The notes beneath the pieces were generated by a model. That model was not told where the DNA came from. It saw only the letters and a program-made list of their open reading frames with translations, and did not search any database. From Pedobacter sp. Bi126 (lineage in GTDB: Bacteria; Bacteroidota; Bacteroidia; Sphingobacteriales; Sphingobacteriaceae): a DNA stretch of 50,654 nucleotides. A program made the translations under genes and the position numbers. This document shows, in pieces, positions 1 to 8,408 of this stretch; the first letter of the stretch is position 1; each line of letters begins with the position of its first letter. The stretch spans positions 1-50,654 of the forward strand of contig NZ_CAKKMS010000013.1 of assembly GCF_918698245.1 (NCBI RefSeq), read 5' to 3'.

Positions 1-73
1 GATGAAAAACTTTGCTTTGGTAATATACTTCCCAGGGGTCGGATTTTTTTGAATAAAATCACATGTTTTTTTT

Positions 74-96
74 AGGAGAAACGATATGTTTCTCCT
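74..96. repeat. Short inverted repeat
   Basis: The arms AGGAGAAAC and GTTTCTCCT form a perfect 9-bp stem around a 5-nt loop. The T-run lies on the wrong side for a plus-strand terminator, and the minus strand has an A-run after the stem. It may be an operator or a structured mRNA end; its role is unknown. Confidence 0.5.
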
Positions 97-317
97 TGGA
101 AATATTGCTGGAAATTAAACTCATGTACCTTTTTTGATTGTATATAAATATACTAAAAAAAACTATCTCAAAATCCAAAAAACCTTAACTTAATAGCATT
201 GGACACGCTAAGACCAGATGAGGTATCGTATAGACCTCTTTACCCGCAAGAAGTGAAAAGGCGTAACCTTCTTAAATTAGTGTTAGAAGGAGGATGTTTG
301 CACTATTGAATAGTACT

Positions 318-351
318 CAAATAAAAACGCCATTCCCTTAGGAATGACGCT
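318..351 (-). terminator. Rho-independent terminator of the SusC1/SusD1 operon
   Basis: Read on the minus strand, an 11-bp stem (plus-strand arms 341-351 and 326-336, two G-T wobbles) with a TAAG loop is followed by TTTTTATTT. It lies about 45 bp downstream of the SusD stop codon. Confidence 0.75.
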
Positions 352-394
352 CATCATACTAACCAAAAGTATCTTAATTGACTACATCAAAATA

Positions 395-2020
395 TCAATA
401 GCCCGGATTTTGGGTTAAATTTTTATTTAGATCCCTTTCTGACTGTGGAATTGGCCAGAGCTCATTTTTACCAACGACAAAACTGCGCTTTTTGAAAATA
501 TAGTATCCATTTGCGTTTACGGGATAATCTTTATAATTGGCAGGGTCGTTGGTAAGTTTCATACCGGTAAACTGCTGATTGTTCTCTGAGCCGATGATCC
601 CCCATCTCAAACAATCAAAATACCTGATCCCTTCAAACGCAAATTCTACACGGCGTTCTCTGCGTAGGATTGTTCTGAGTGCTGTTGGATCTAAGGTGGT
701 TATTGCTGGCATTGCCACAGCTGCCCTTCCCCTTACTTTATTTATTGTTGCATCCAATAACACCTGATCTACACCACTGCCAGACTCTAGCTTTGCCTCT
801 AAATAGCCAAGCAATACTTCTGCATACCTGATCAAAGGAAAGTTGTTTCCCGTATTATTGGTTGTTGCTACAGCAGGATCATCCTCGAGGAATTTATAGA
901 TAGCATATCCGCTCCAGACACCAGGGTACTGGTTCAAGCGGTCGGGAAGCGTTGTCCCGGGCTTTGCAGAGTAAACTTTTCCGCGAAAACTCGTACGGTC
1001 GGAGATCATGATGTTGAAATCCATTCTTGGATCGCGGTTGTTATATGGATTGTTTTTATCAAATAAAGGAGATTCTGCTATCGTTTTCCCGTCCTTACAC
1101 TCATATGCTTCAACCAGTTCATTAAATGGTGAGTATTGGTGCCACCCGCCCCATGTTTCGGGTGTAAGGTATTGCAACAAGGCATGGTTGTAAGTATCCC
1201 TAATGTACTGCATTGACATGATGATCTCACGACTGGTTTCCCCTGCATTTAAGAAAAGTTCACGGTATCTGGGATCGATAGCATAATAATTATAATCGAT
1301 GATGGTTTTATAAGTAGTCGCTGCCTCTGCCCACTTTTTCTGAGCAAGCTGCAACCGGCCAAGAATGGCCAGTGCCGATGCAGCAGTCATGTGACCAAGA
1401 CGGTCTGCACTTACAGAAACAGGAAGTGCAGCGGCCGCAGCCTTAAGCTCACTTTCGCAAAATGCCCAAACCTCTGCTTTAGGAGTGCGGGATACAGAGT
1501 TTGCCTCATCTACCGTCAACAGTTTTTGTACAAGAGGAACATCGCCGAAATATAAAGCGAGATTGAAGTAGTTGTATGCCCTAATCGTTTTTACCTCACC
1601 TATCATTACTGCTTTTTGCGCCGCATCCATACTCACCAGACCAATATTGGCTAAAAAATTATTGCACCTTCCAATCTGTGAATAGGCCTGGGAATAATAC
1701 GATCCCACAAAGCTATAGGTAGAATTTAATGTACCATTGGTGAAATTATCAGGAATAGACTCCTTTTCGGATCCATTACCAGCCATCAGGTCAAGGTTAA
1801 CCATTGATGTTGCCGCCCAGAAATTATAACCGGTAAAACCTGCCCCACTGTCATAGACCCCATTCAAAGCAAGTGTTGCATCACCAGCTGTTTTCCAGAA
1901 AGTGGCATCTGAAATTGATGAAAGCGGCTGGGTATCTAAAAGGTCTTTTTTACATCCTGCAACCACACTCAGGAAGGTACATCCCACCACAACTGTTAAT
2001 TTATATATATAATTTTTCAT
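395..2020 (-). CDS. SusD/RagB-family outer-membrane glycan-binding lipoprotein (pair 1)
   Basis: Surface lipoprotein that caps its SusC partner and binds glycan for import. The 541-residue product starts with a lipoprotein signal peptide ending in VVAGC (lipidated Cys23). It then shows the SusD N-terminal pattern (LLDTQPLSSISDATFWKT), TPR-like helices in the middle, and the family C-terminal signature ELWPIPQSERDLNKNLTQNPGY split over its last 22 residues. Length is normal for the family. It lies 33 bp downstream of SusC 1 on the same strand, so the two form one operon ending at the terminator at 318-351. Glycan specificity cannot be read from the sequence; the neighbouring fucosidase and mutarotase suggest a fucose- or rhamnose-containing ligand (inference). 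Confidence 0.95.
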   Translation of the reverse strand: MKNYIYKLTVVVGCTFLSVVAGCKKDLLDTQPLSSISDATFWKTAGDATLALNGVYDSGAGFTGYNFWAATSMVNLDLMAGNGSEKESIPDNFTNGTLNSTYSFVGSYYSQAYSQIGRCNNFLANIGLVSMDAAQKAVMIGEVKTIRAYNYFNLALYFGDVPLVQKLLTVDEANSVSRTPKAEVWAFCESELKAAAAALPVSVSADRLGHMTAASALAILGRLQLAQKKWAEAATTYKTIIDYNYYAIDPRYRELFLNAGETSREIIMSMQYIRDTYNHALLQYLTPETWGGWHQYSPFNELVEAYECKDGKTIAESPLFDKNNPYNNRDPRMDFNIMISDRTSFRGKVYSAKPGTTLPDRLNQYPGVWSGYAIYKFLEDDPAVATTNNTGNNFPLIRYAEVLLGYLEAKLESGSGVDQVLLDATINKVRGRAAVAMPAITTLDPTALRTILRRERRVEFAFEGIRYFDCLRWGIIGSENNQQFTGMKLTNDPANYKDYPVNANGYYIFKKRSFVVGKNELWPIPQSERDLNKNLTQNPGY

Positions 2021-2053
2021 TTTGTTTTATTTAATGATCCTAACTACATTAGA

Positions 2054-5000
2054 TTACAATTTCACATTTATACCAAAGGTATAGATGGCAGAGAGTGGAT
2101 AGAAGTTTGGGTTGTCTCCCGAACCCTGGCCGTTTTCTGGATCCCATCCTTCGTAAAAATCATTTAATGTGAAAAGATTTTGACCACCGACAAATAGCCT
2201 AACCTTATCCAAACTGATTTTTTTAGTCAGATTAGATGGCAAGGTATACCCGATCTGGACGTTTTTCAATCTCAGAAATGTTCCTGATCTATTCCAGTAA
2301 GAGTTTCTCTGAACATTGGCACTACCCTGGCTCAGATTGGTAATGCGTGGATAAAGTGCATTTCTGTCAGGATTTTGTGTGGTCCATGCATTTTCATATT
2401 GCCATTGCTGAACATTCCCACCGTTATATAATGCGTAGGCCTGATAAGATCCCATCTGCACCGTATATCCTCCAAGTCCGGAAAATAAAGCTGAAAAATC
2501 AAACCCTTTGTATGCAGCAGTTAAGTTTAGTCCGTAAGAAGTTTTTGGATTGGTATTTCCTAAAATCTGCCTGTCATAAGTGGCATCTACCTTTCCATCC
2601 GGAACCCCGTTTGGTCCGCTGATGTCCTTAAATCTGATGTTACCAGGGACACCACCATTTGGTTGTGTTGGGTAACTTGCAACATCCGCAGCATCAACAA
2701 AAAGACCATCGGCCACGAAGCCGTAAATCGGGTTTAATGGTTGGCCTAGAAAGAAATTGGGGATTACGTTTTGAATATCGCCCGCTATTTTGATTACCTT
2801 TTGATTATTGTATGAGAAATTTGGTGATACGCCGAAGTTTACCTGACCTATTTTGGCATTGTAGGTTAAACTTACTTCGACACCTCGATTCTGAATTGAA
2901 CCCGCATTCTGCGTTGGTGCGCTTAAGCCAAGTGTAGAAGATACCGGAACCTGGTATAAAATGTCTTTAGCTGTTCTGTCGTAAATATCCACTGTACCAC
3001 TAAGCGCATTATTGAACAAGGTGAAATCAAGACCAAGATTGGCAGTTGTTGTTGTTTCCCATTTGATATCCTGATTGGCAGCTGCAGTCACCGCAGCACC
3101 AGGGGCAATTACCCCTCCGAAATTATACCTTACATTGGTGCTGATGTTATATTGATATGGGTAATTGGAAATATTGGCATTACCCAAGGAACCATACGAT
3201 GCTCTTATTTTCAGCTCATTAACCCAATTAATATTATCTTTAATAAATGATTCCTCGGAAAGTCTCCAGCCGGCAGAAACCGCTGGAAAAACCCCATATC
3301 TGTTTTTAGGCGCAAATCTTGAAGAACCGTCATAGCGAACATTGGCCTCAAAAAGATATTTACCACCGTAATCATAGTTAAAGCGGGCGAAGAAAGACCT
3401 GAAAGCGTATTCATTGGCAGATCCGGCGTTTTGCATATTTGTCGTTGCGCCAGCGTCGAGCTGATACAACAGATTGTTCGGAAATTTGTCGCGGTAGGCA
3501 CTTGTGAAATTATCGCGGTGTGCTTCTTGCTGATAACCACCTAAGATAGAGAAGTTATTTTTGCCAAAACTTTTAACATATTTTAAAAGTAAATTAAGGG
3601 TAACTTCATTTCCATCGGTATTACCTATCCCCAAACTATTTGGGCCCACATAAGTCGTCTTATCAATGTTAATATCCGCAATATATGTTGTATTTACACT
3701 CGTGTAATAGTGATATCCAGCAGTTCCACTTAGGTTCAAACTTGGTATGATGTCCCATGCAAGTGTGGTATTACCATAAAAGTTTTTAGCACGAAGATTA
3801 TTAAAACCTTCACTAGCCAGCCACGCTTCGGGGGCGAAGAAATCCTGTCGGCCGTAGGTACCATCTGATTTCAGTCCTGCAATAGTATTGGGCTCACGTA
3901 CCGAAAATCCAATAATCCCACCTATTCCAGCGGAATTGGACTGAGGCTGTGTCTGAAATTGAGAAAAACCGAGTATACTGGTTTTAAGGTTCAGATTATC
4001 TTTGATACGGGTATCGATGTTAGCCTGTATATCGTATCTTTTGTTGTTGGTTTCTGCCGTTAACCCGTTATGATCCCGATAGCTACCTGATAGATAATAC
4101 ACATTATTGCCTTCACCGCCAGAAACATTAACATTGTGGTACTGCTGAAATCCAGAACCTGTATTCAACAGATCCTTTAAATGGGAAACGTTGGGAAAGT
4201 TATCCGGATCGGTACCACTTTTATATTTTGCGACCACATCGGCACTTGCACCAGTTAATTCCGCATAAGTCCATGAGTCGACAAATTGTGGTAAACTCGT
4301 TATTTTCTCCCAGCCAAAATAGTTGTTATAACTGATAATGGTTTTCCCCTTTTGTCCACGTTTAGTGGTAATCAATATTACGCCATTTGCCGCCCTGTTG
4401 CCATAAATTGCTGCAGAGGCCGCATCTTTCAGTACGGTCATACTGGCAATATTGTCCGGTGCCACATCATCCAGTGACCCTGCAATTCCATCAATCAATA
4501 TTAGGGGGCTGCTGCCTGCATTGAACGTCCCTACACCTCTAATGATTACCCTTGCTCCGTCACTGCCCGGACGGCCTCCACCCTGCTGCACCTGCACACC
4601 CGGGGAAAGCCCAGATAAAGCCTGGGATGCCTGGGTAATGGGTCTGTTATCAAGGTCTTTTGAAGAAACTGTAGATACCGATCCGGTAAGGTTTACTTTC
4701 TTTTGGGTTCCGTAACCAACAATAACAACTTCATCTAGTTTTTTATTGTCATCGGCGAGCTGAACATTGATCTGTGTCTGTTGTCCAATAACAATTTCTT
4801 TGCTTGTAAAGCCTATAAAGCTAAATACCAGCGTTCCTTTACCATCGGGGATAATTAGTGAATAATTTCCCTGTGAATCTGTCTGAGTTGCTTTTCCAGA
4901 CTCTTTGTGCCTTACCACAGCCCCTGGTATTGCTTTTCCGGTAAGATCGGTAACTTTACCGCCAACAGTAATATCAATTTTTATATGCCCGGTATTGAAA

Positions 5001-5161
5001 ACACGTGGCTTGTGAATAACAATAATATTATTTAAACTATTGTAACGGCTTAAATTTGTACCTGCTGTTCCGCTAAAGGGGATAGCGAAAAGTATTGAGC
5101 AGAAAGTGAACAGTGTTAATAATCGGCGCCATTTTTCTGGCGACTTTGGCATCATTTCCAT
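2054..5161 (-). CDS. SusC/RagA-family TonB-dependent glycan transporter (pair 1)
   Basis: Outer-membrane beta-barrel that imports oligosaccharides with TonB energy, together with the SusD just downstream. The 1035-residue product has an N-terminal signal/hydrophobic segment (about 13-33), a carboxypeptidase-regulatory-like domain (about 66-140), the SusC signature DEVVIVGYGTQKK (about 143-155), a plug domain (about 155-265, with RGVGTFNAGSSPLILIDG), then the barrel ending in TFGINVKL. It lacks an STN signalling domain, which fits control by the hybrid two-component system rather than by a sigma/anti-sigma pair. The start at 5161 is preceded by ACCAAATAT, resembling the regions before the other starts in this locus. 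The predicted promoter at 5466-5535 would give a leader of about 300 nt. Confidence 0.95.
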   Translation of the reverse strand: MEMMPKSPEKWRRLLTLFTFCSILFAIPFSGTAGTNLSRYNSLNNIIVIHKPRVFNTGHIKIDITVGGKVTDLTGKAIPGAVVRHKESGKATQTDSQGNYSLIIPDGKGTLVFSFIGFTSKEIVIGQQTQINVQLADDNKKLDEVVIVGYGTQKKVNLTGSVSTVSSKDLDNRPITQASQALSGLSPGVQVQQGGGRPGSDGARVIIRGVGTFNAGSSPLILIDGIAGSLDDVAPDNIASMTVLKDAASAAIYGNRAANGVILITTKRGQKGKTIISYNNYFGWEKITSLPQFVDSWTYAELTGASADVVAKYKSGTDPDNFPNVSHLKDLLNTGSGFQQYHNVNVSGGEGNNVYYLSGSYRDHNGLTAETNNKRYDIQANIDTRIKDNLNLKTSILGFSQFQTQPQSNSAGIGGIIGFSVREPNTIAGLKSDGTYGRQDFFAPEAWLASEGFNNLRAKNFYGNTTLAWDIIPSLNLSGTAGYHYYTSVNTTYIADINIDKTTYVGPNSLGIGNTDGNEVTLNLLLKYVKSFGKNNFSILGGYQQEAHRDNFTSAYRDKFPNNLLYQLDAGATTNMQNAGSANEYAFRSFFARFNYDYGGKYLFEANVRYDGSSRFAPKNRYGVFPAVSAGWRLSEESFIKDNINWVNELKIRASYGSLGNANISNYPYQYNISTNVRYNFGGVIAPGAAVTAAANQDIKWETTTTANLGLDFTLFNNALSGTVDIYDRTAKDILYQVPVSSTLGLSAPTQNAGSIQNRGVEVSLTYNAKIGQVNFGVSPNFSYNNQKVIKIAGDIQNVIPNFFLGQPLNPIYGFVADGLFVDAADVASYPTQPNGGVPGNIRFKDISGPNGVPDGKVDATYDRQILGNTNPKTSYGLNLTAAYKGFDFSALFSGLGGYTVQMGSYQAYALYNGGNVQQWQYENAWTTQNPDRNALYPRITNLSQGSANVQRNSYWNRSGTFLRLKNVQIGYTLPSNLTKKISLDKVRLFVGGQNLFTLNDFYEGWDPENGQGSGDNPNFYPLSAIYTFGINVKL

Positions 5162-5465
5162 ATTTGGTCAGTTGGTTGTTATTATTGAGAATCAGGCAAG
5201 GATATTTCAGTTGCCTGCTTATTGTGACTTGAACAAATTACCTCAGCCCATATAAAAAGGCTGGTCAAATAGCTTTAGATTAAGTTCGTTTTCTTTTCAT
5301 GGGCATATGATGATTTATTTGCACTTTTCCTACACGATAATTACAGGAATGGATAATATTGAGACTTTTTAGGCCGGAAAGATCCATTTTAGTTATAGGC
5401 GACAGTTTTACCATGCTTCAAAATATTTGGTTGCACATTCTTCAAATCAGACAAAGAATATATTT

Positions 5466-5535
5466 CAAATATAAAAGGCGCAATAGTTGCAGGATTTATG
5501 GTAATCAGACTTCTTTTTATACTTTTCCGATTTTT
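5466..5535 (-). promoter_or_regulatory. SusC1 promoter with the shared 30-bp HTCS-type box
   Basis: On the minus strand a TATATTTG element (plus 5466-5473) fits the Bacteroidota -7 consensus TAnnTTTG. A 30-bp box (plus 5506-5535) lies upstream, with its near edge 40 bp from the start of the -7 element. The same 30 bp occur with no mismatch and the same 40-bp offset at 14171-14200, and a 24/30-type match precedes the fucosidase. The most likely binder is the C-terminal AraC domain of the hybrid regulator at 15502-19605 (inference). Confidence 0.75.
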
Positions 5536-5907
5536 CGCATTAAACCAACGCTGATAATTTTTCCTAAAAAACAAACGAGTTGATTTGCCCTCTATTTTTA
5601 TGGGACTAGGCTGATGATGGTATGGACAGTTATTTGGCTTTAAACGCTATAAATCAGCAGAATCCTTAAACTGCCGATAAACGAGATCAATTAACAAGCG
5701 CAGCTTAATGACTTCTAAAGGATCGTGAAACGCTTAAAGTATTTAACGTGCTTTGTTATCCAGACTCCATTAGACCGGAACACAATTACCAATATACCCT
5801 TTTGATTTACAGATACTTACAAAACAACCACATTAACAAACTGATTTATAAATAATTGAGTATTGGAAAAAAGTAGTGATTGTGCCTAACAGGCTAACCC
5901 GCAAATC

Positions 5908-5941
5908 AGAAATCCAAACCATTAACATGGCTTGGATTTCT
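5908..5941 (-). terminator. Hairpin at the end of the SusC2/SusD2 operon
   Basis: A perfect 10-bp stem (AGAAATCCAA at 5908-5917, TTGGATTTCT at 5932-5941) with an inner CCAT/ATGG extension lies 55 bp beyond the stop codon of the last operon gene. The U-tract on the minus strand is weak, so it may terminate inefficiently or protect the mRNA 3' end. Confidence 0.5.
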
Positions 5942-5995
5942 ATTTATTACAGTAAAGGATGTTTCTTGATATCGGATGTATTGTTTCCGAGCCAA

Positions 5996-7177
5996 TCAGT
6001 CCTTATATAACCGCACTTTACTGAACCTTACACTACTCTGATTTTTGACTACCATGGTAGAAACAAATCCTAATGTAATCTCCTGGGTCTGTGTCAATGA
6101 GAAAGGAACGGCAAAATCTTTTCCATTCTGCGAATTATCCAAAAATTTAAAACTTCCCAGGGCCTGTGAAATGTCGGCCACATCGGGCAGTGTTTGGCCC
6201 AGGTTTACAACGGCGTAAGTAGCCTCTAGTGGATTGGCAATTTCAGACACTGTTACCACATAACGATATTTCCCTGGTGGGAGTGTAATAGTTTGATAGA
6301 TTTTTCCATTTGTAATTTGGGGTGTACCCCAATACTCAAAAGCAATAAAACCACCCCCATTATATGAATCCCACCCACCTACGGCGCCATTGGACATGTT
6401 TCTAGCGGCGGCATTGGTAGTCCAATCTGCAACTAAGCCCCACCTTCCATCTCTTTTACTTTGAAGAAATGGTGCTCCCGGGTTTTTTAAATAAAACTCT
6501 GTTATTTTCCGGGATGCAGAAGCGCTATAAAATGTATCAATGGCCAAGGAATCTGGTAAAAAAAGAGTCCGGTACTGAATATCTGTACCAGGATTTTGAT
6601 CGGTCAAGGTCGTCTGTATTGCGTCTTTGGATATCCTTTTAATCGTTACTTTTCCGTTTATGTTGGTATAGGTAACTTCTGCACCTATCGATCCTGCATC
6701 TGAAGCGCGCCAGTTGAGATATGTTGTTCCATTGGATGGCTGATAAACAATATTTTCCAATATACGGTTCAACAACGATTTCTCAAAAACATCGCCATAA
6801 GCGGCACCTTGCTTCAAGGCTGCGACAGATTTATTTCCACCTTTATCGTAGGTTAACACCTCAAATGAATAATTGCCTTCCGGAAGTGGCGACACCATTG
6901 CTTTTATGGTATCTATTCCTTTTCCCCTGGTGATGGAAACATCCTGATGATTTGCCTTGTTGTTCCAGTATATAGTCGCTTTTACGATATTTGGATCGGA
7001 TATAAGCAGGAACCTGACCAATGCCCTGTTGCGTCCCGGCTGGATCCTTAATGAATCGGCTTTACCTGGGTAGACAATAACTTTGCCATCGGTGAATTTT
7101 TTGTAATCATCCATTTTGCTGCAGGAAACCATTAATAAGGTAACTGCAATAACTGAATAAGCAATAATATGTTTCAT
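5996..7177 (-). CDS. Surface lipoprotein, DUF4998 plus DUF5013-like (putative glycan-binding protein)
   Basis: Probable surface glycan-binding protein of the operon. The chosen start (7177) gives MKHIIAYSVIAVTLLMVSC, a clean lipoprotein signal with lipobox MVSC; the longer frame from 7264 only adds 29 residues that overlap the upstream gene. The 393-residue product has an N-terminal DUF4998-type region (KFTDGKVIVYPGKADSLRI, near residue 25), a middle Ig/Fn3-like beta region, and a C-terminal DUF5013-type beta-sandwich (about 245-393, with WTTNAAARNMSNG and ending RFSKVRLYKD). It is the fourth gene after SusC 2, SusD 2 and another lipoprotein, with 20 bp to its neighbour. Domain names come from family recognition; ligand binding is inferred from context. 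Confidence 0.85.
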   Translation of the reverse strand: MKHIIAYSVIAVTLLMVSCSKMDDYKKFTDGKVIVYPGKADSLRIQPGRNRALVRFLLISDPNIVKATIYWNNKANHQDVSITRGKGIDTIKAMVSPLPEGNYSFEVLTYDKGGNKSVAALKQGAAYGDVFEKSLLNRILENIVYQPSNGTTYLNWRASDAGSIGAEVTYTNINGKVTIKRISKDAIQTTLTDQNPGTDIQYRTLFLPDSLAIDTFYSASASRKITEFYLKNPGAPFLQSKRDGRWGLVADWTTNAAARNMSNGAVGGWDSYNGGGFIAFEYWGTPQITNGKIYQTITLPPGKYRYVVTVSEIANPLEATYAVVNLGQTLPDVADISQALGSFKFLDNSQNGKDFAVPFSLTQTQEITLGFVSTMVVKNQSSVRFSKVRLYKD

Positions 7178-7197
7178 ACTATATAATTTAATAAAGA

Positions 7198-8376
7198 TCA
7201 TTTGTCGTTTCCATAAAAAGTCATCTCTGAAACGTGAGCTGCCTGTCCCCCTGGTCCTATCCAAGTTTCCAATACCTTAATTCGGATATATCTTACAGGA
7301 GGTGCATCCAAAGGAACATTGGTCTCTTCACCGCGTGCAGCAGCGGCTACATCCTCATTGGAGTTGGAACCGATCGGCTGAGCAGAAGGCTTAATAGAAA
7401 CACATGATGCCAATTTGGTCCAATTGGTATAACTGCCATCGCTGGCCGGATTGGTCGAACCCCAAATTTCATATCTTTTGGGATTTCCATGGTTATAAAT
7501 CCATATACCCTGTCTTTGCCAAAGCGTAAAACGGCTTATCTTCGCGGTCACACCAAGATCGAAAGTAACCTGGCATGGCATACCGACATCTGTGGTATGC
7601 CACATATTTCCCTCTGCCGATATTACGTTGTTCCACAGGTTACTGATAGGCAGGCTCCAGCCAACCGGAGCGTCTGTAGGCAGGGTAAGCACCTTAAATT
7701 TGCTTTTGTCGAGCTGTTTTTCAAAAATCGGCGTTAGGGTTGCTTTTGCCGTATCGGTGCGGTTGTCCCATCTGTCTCTGATATAAACCCCGAAAACTGT
7801 TTCTTTAGAGGGAAAGCCCCTCGAGGAGAAAAGACCGTTTTTAGATTTGGTATAGATGGTTTCTCTTGTTGCAAAATTGCCCAAAGAATCTTTATAAGTT
7901 ACCACTACTGCAATATTGGCCTCCGTAGGATTGGCAAAGCTTATATTGATGCCACCAAAATCGGTAACCAAAGCCAGGCTTCTGCGAACGGCGAAAATGG
8001 GCGGCTCAAGCGCTTTTACTTTAATGGTTACCGGTGCTGACCTGTTTTCGGATTTGTCTACGGCATAAAGGTTAAGACTGTAAGATGCAGTATCGGCGAA
8101 ACCATCAACAGTTAAGGCATTGGTGTAAGAAGATGCTTTAACGCTGATTACCTTACCGTATTTATTTGTATATTCTGCCACCACATACATCAGGTCTGCA
8201 TCTGAGGGCAGATTATAGGAAACCTTAACTGCGCCTGCCATGCGTTCAGAAACGGGATTTGAAATCGGAGGCGGTGCTACTGTATCTTTTTCCAAAGGTG
8301 TCAGTATATCTTCTTTGCAGCCAAATATCATCACACAAAACAGTGTGGCCAATACATACCATTTATTATTTTTCAT
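7198..8376 (-). CDS. Surface lipoprotein, DUF4959/DUF5126/DUF5000 (discoidin-like, putative glycan-binding)
   Basis: Predicted outer-membrane glycan-binding accessory protein. The ATG at 8376 gives MKNNKWYVLATLFCVMIFGC, a lipoprotein signal (lipobox IFGC); a TTG three codons upstream is less likely. The 392-residue product shows an N-terminal Fn3-like DUF4959 region, a middle DUF5126-like region and a C-terminal DUF5000 domain resembling F5/8 type C (discoidin) carbohydrate-binding modules (about 230-392; HTTDVGMPCQVTFDLG, YEIWGSTNPASDGSY, RYIRIKVLETW). It lies 32 bp downstream of SusD 2 and 20 bp upstream of the DUF4998 lipoprotein, in one operon. Domain calls are recognition-based; the sugar ligand is unknown. 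Confidence 0.88.
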   Translation of the reverse strand: MKNNKWYVLATLFCVMIFGCKEDILTPLEKDTVAPPPISNPVSERMAGAVKVSYNLPSDADLMYVVAEYTNKYGKVISVKASSYTNALTVDGFADTASYSLNLYAVDKSENRSAPVTIKVKALEPPIFAVRRSLALVTDFGGINISFANPTEANIAVVVTYKDSLGNFATRETIYTKSKNGLFSSRGFPSKETVFGVYIRDRWDNRTDTAKATLTPIFEKQLDKSKFKVLTLPTDAPVGWSLPISNLWNNVISAEGNMWHTTDVGMPCQVTFDLGVTAKISRFTLWQRQGIWIYNHGNPKRYEIWGSTNPASDGSYTNWTKLASCVSIKPSAQPIGSNSNEDVAAAARGEETNVPLDAPPVRYIRIKVLETWIGPGGQAAHVSEMTFYGNDK

Positions 8377-8408
8377 CACATTCAATTATTAAATTATCCT
8401 ATAATTAA

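Larger units (their letters stand above)
1..394. other. Intergenic region downstream of SusD 1
   Basis: No gene is supported here. It holds a 9-bp inverted repeat (74-96), a minus-strand terminator (318-351), and an open frame of about 50 codons (157-306, plus) that has no ATG and that I do not recognise. The gene to the left is outside the window. Confidence 0.6.
5162..5995. other. Intergenic region: SusC1 leader and promoter, end of the second operon
   Basis: From low to high coordinates this holds the roughly 300-nt leader of SusC 1, its promoter and regulatory box (5466-5535), and the hairpin ending the SusC2 operon (5908-5941). Short open frames at 5359-5583 (plus) and 5389-5574 (minus) overlap the promoter and look fortuitous. 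Nothing else was recognised between 5540 and 5900. Confidence 0.6.

Noticed and set aside
74..96. Inverted repeat considered as a terminator
   Set aside because: The T-run precedes rather than follows the stem on the plus strand, and the minus strand has an A-run.
157..309. Open frame reading LDTLRPDEVSYRPLYPQEVK in the left intergenic region
   Set aside because: Looks somewhat coding but has no ATG and no family I recognise; possibly a gene remnant, not enough to call.
5359..5583. 74-codon plus-strand frame and an opposing 61-codon frame
   Set aside because: Both cover the SusC 1 promoter and the 30-bp regulatory box; the composition is not protein-like.
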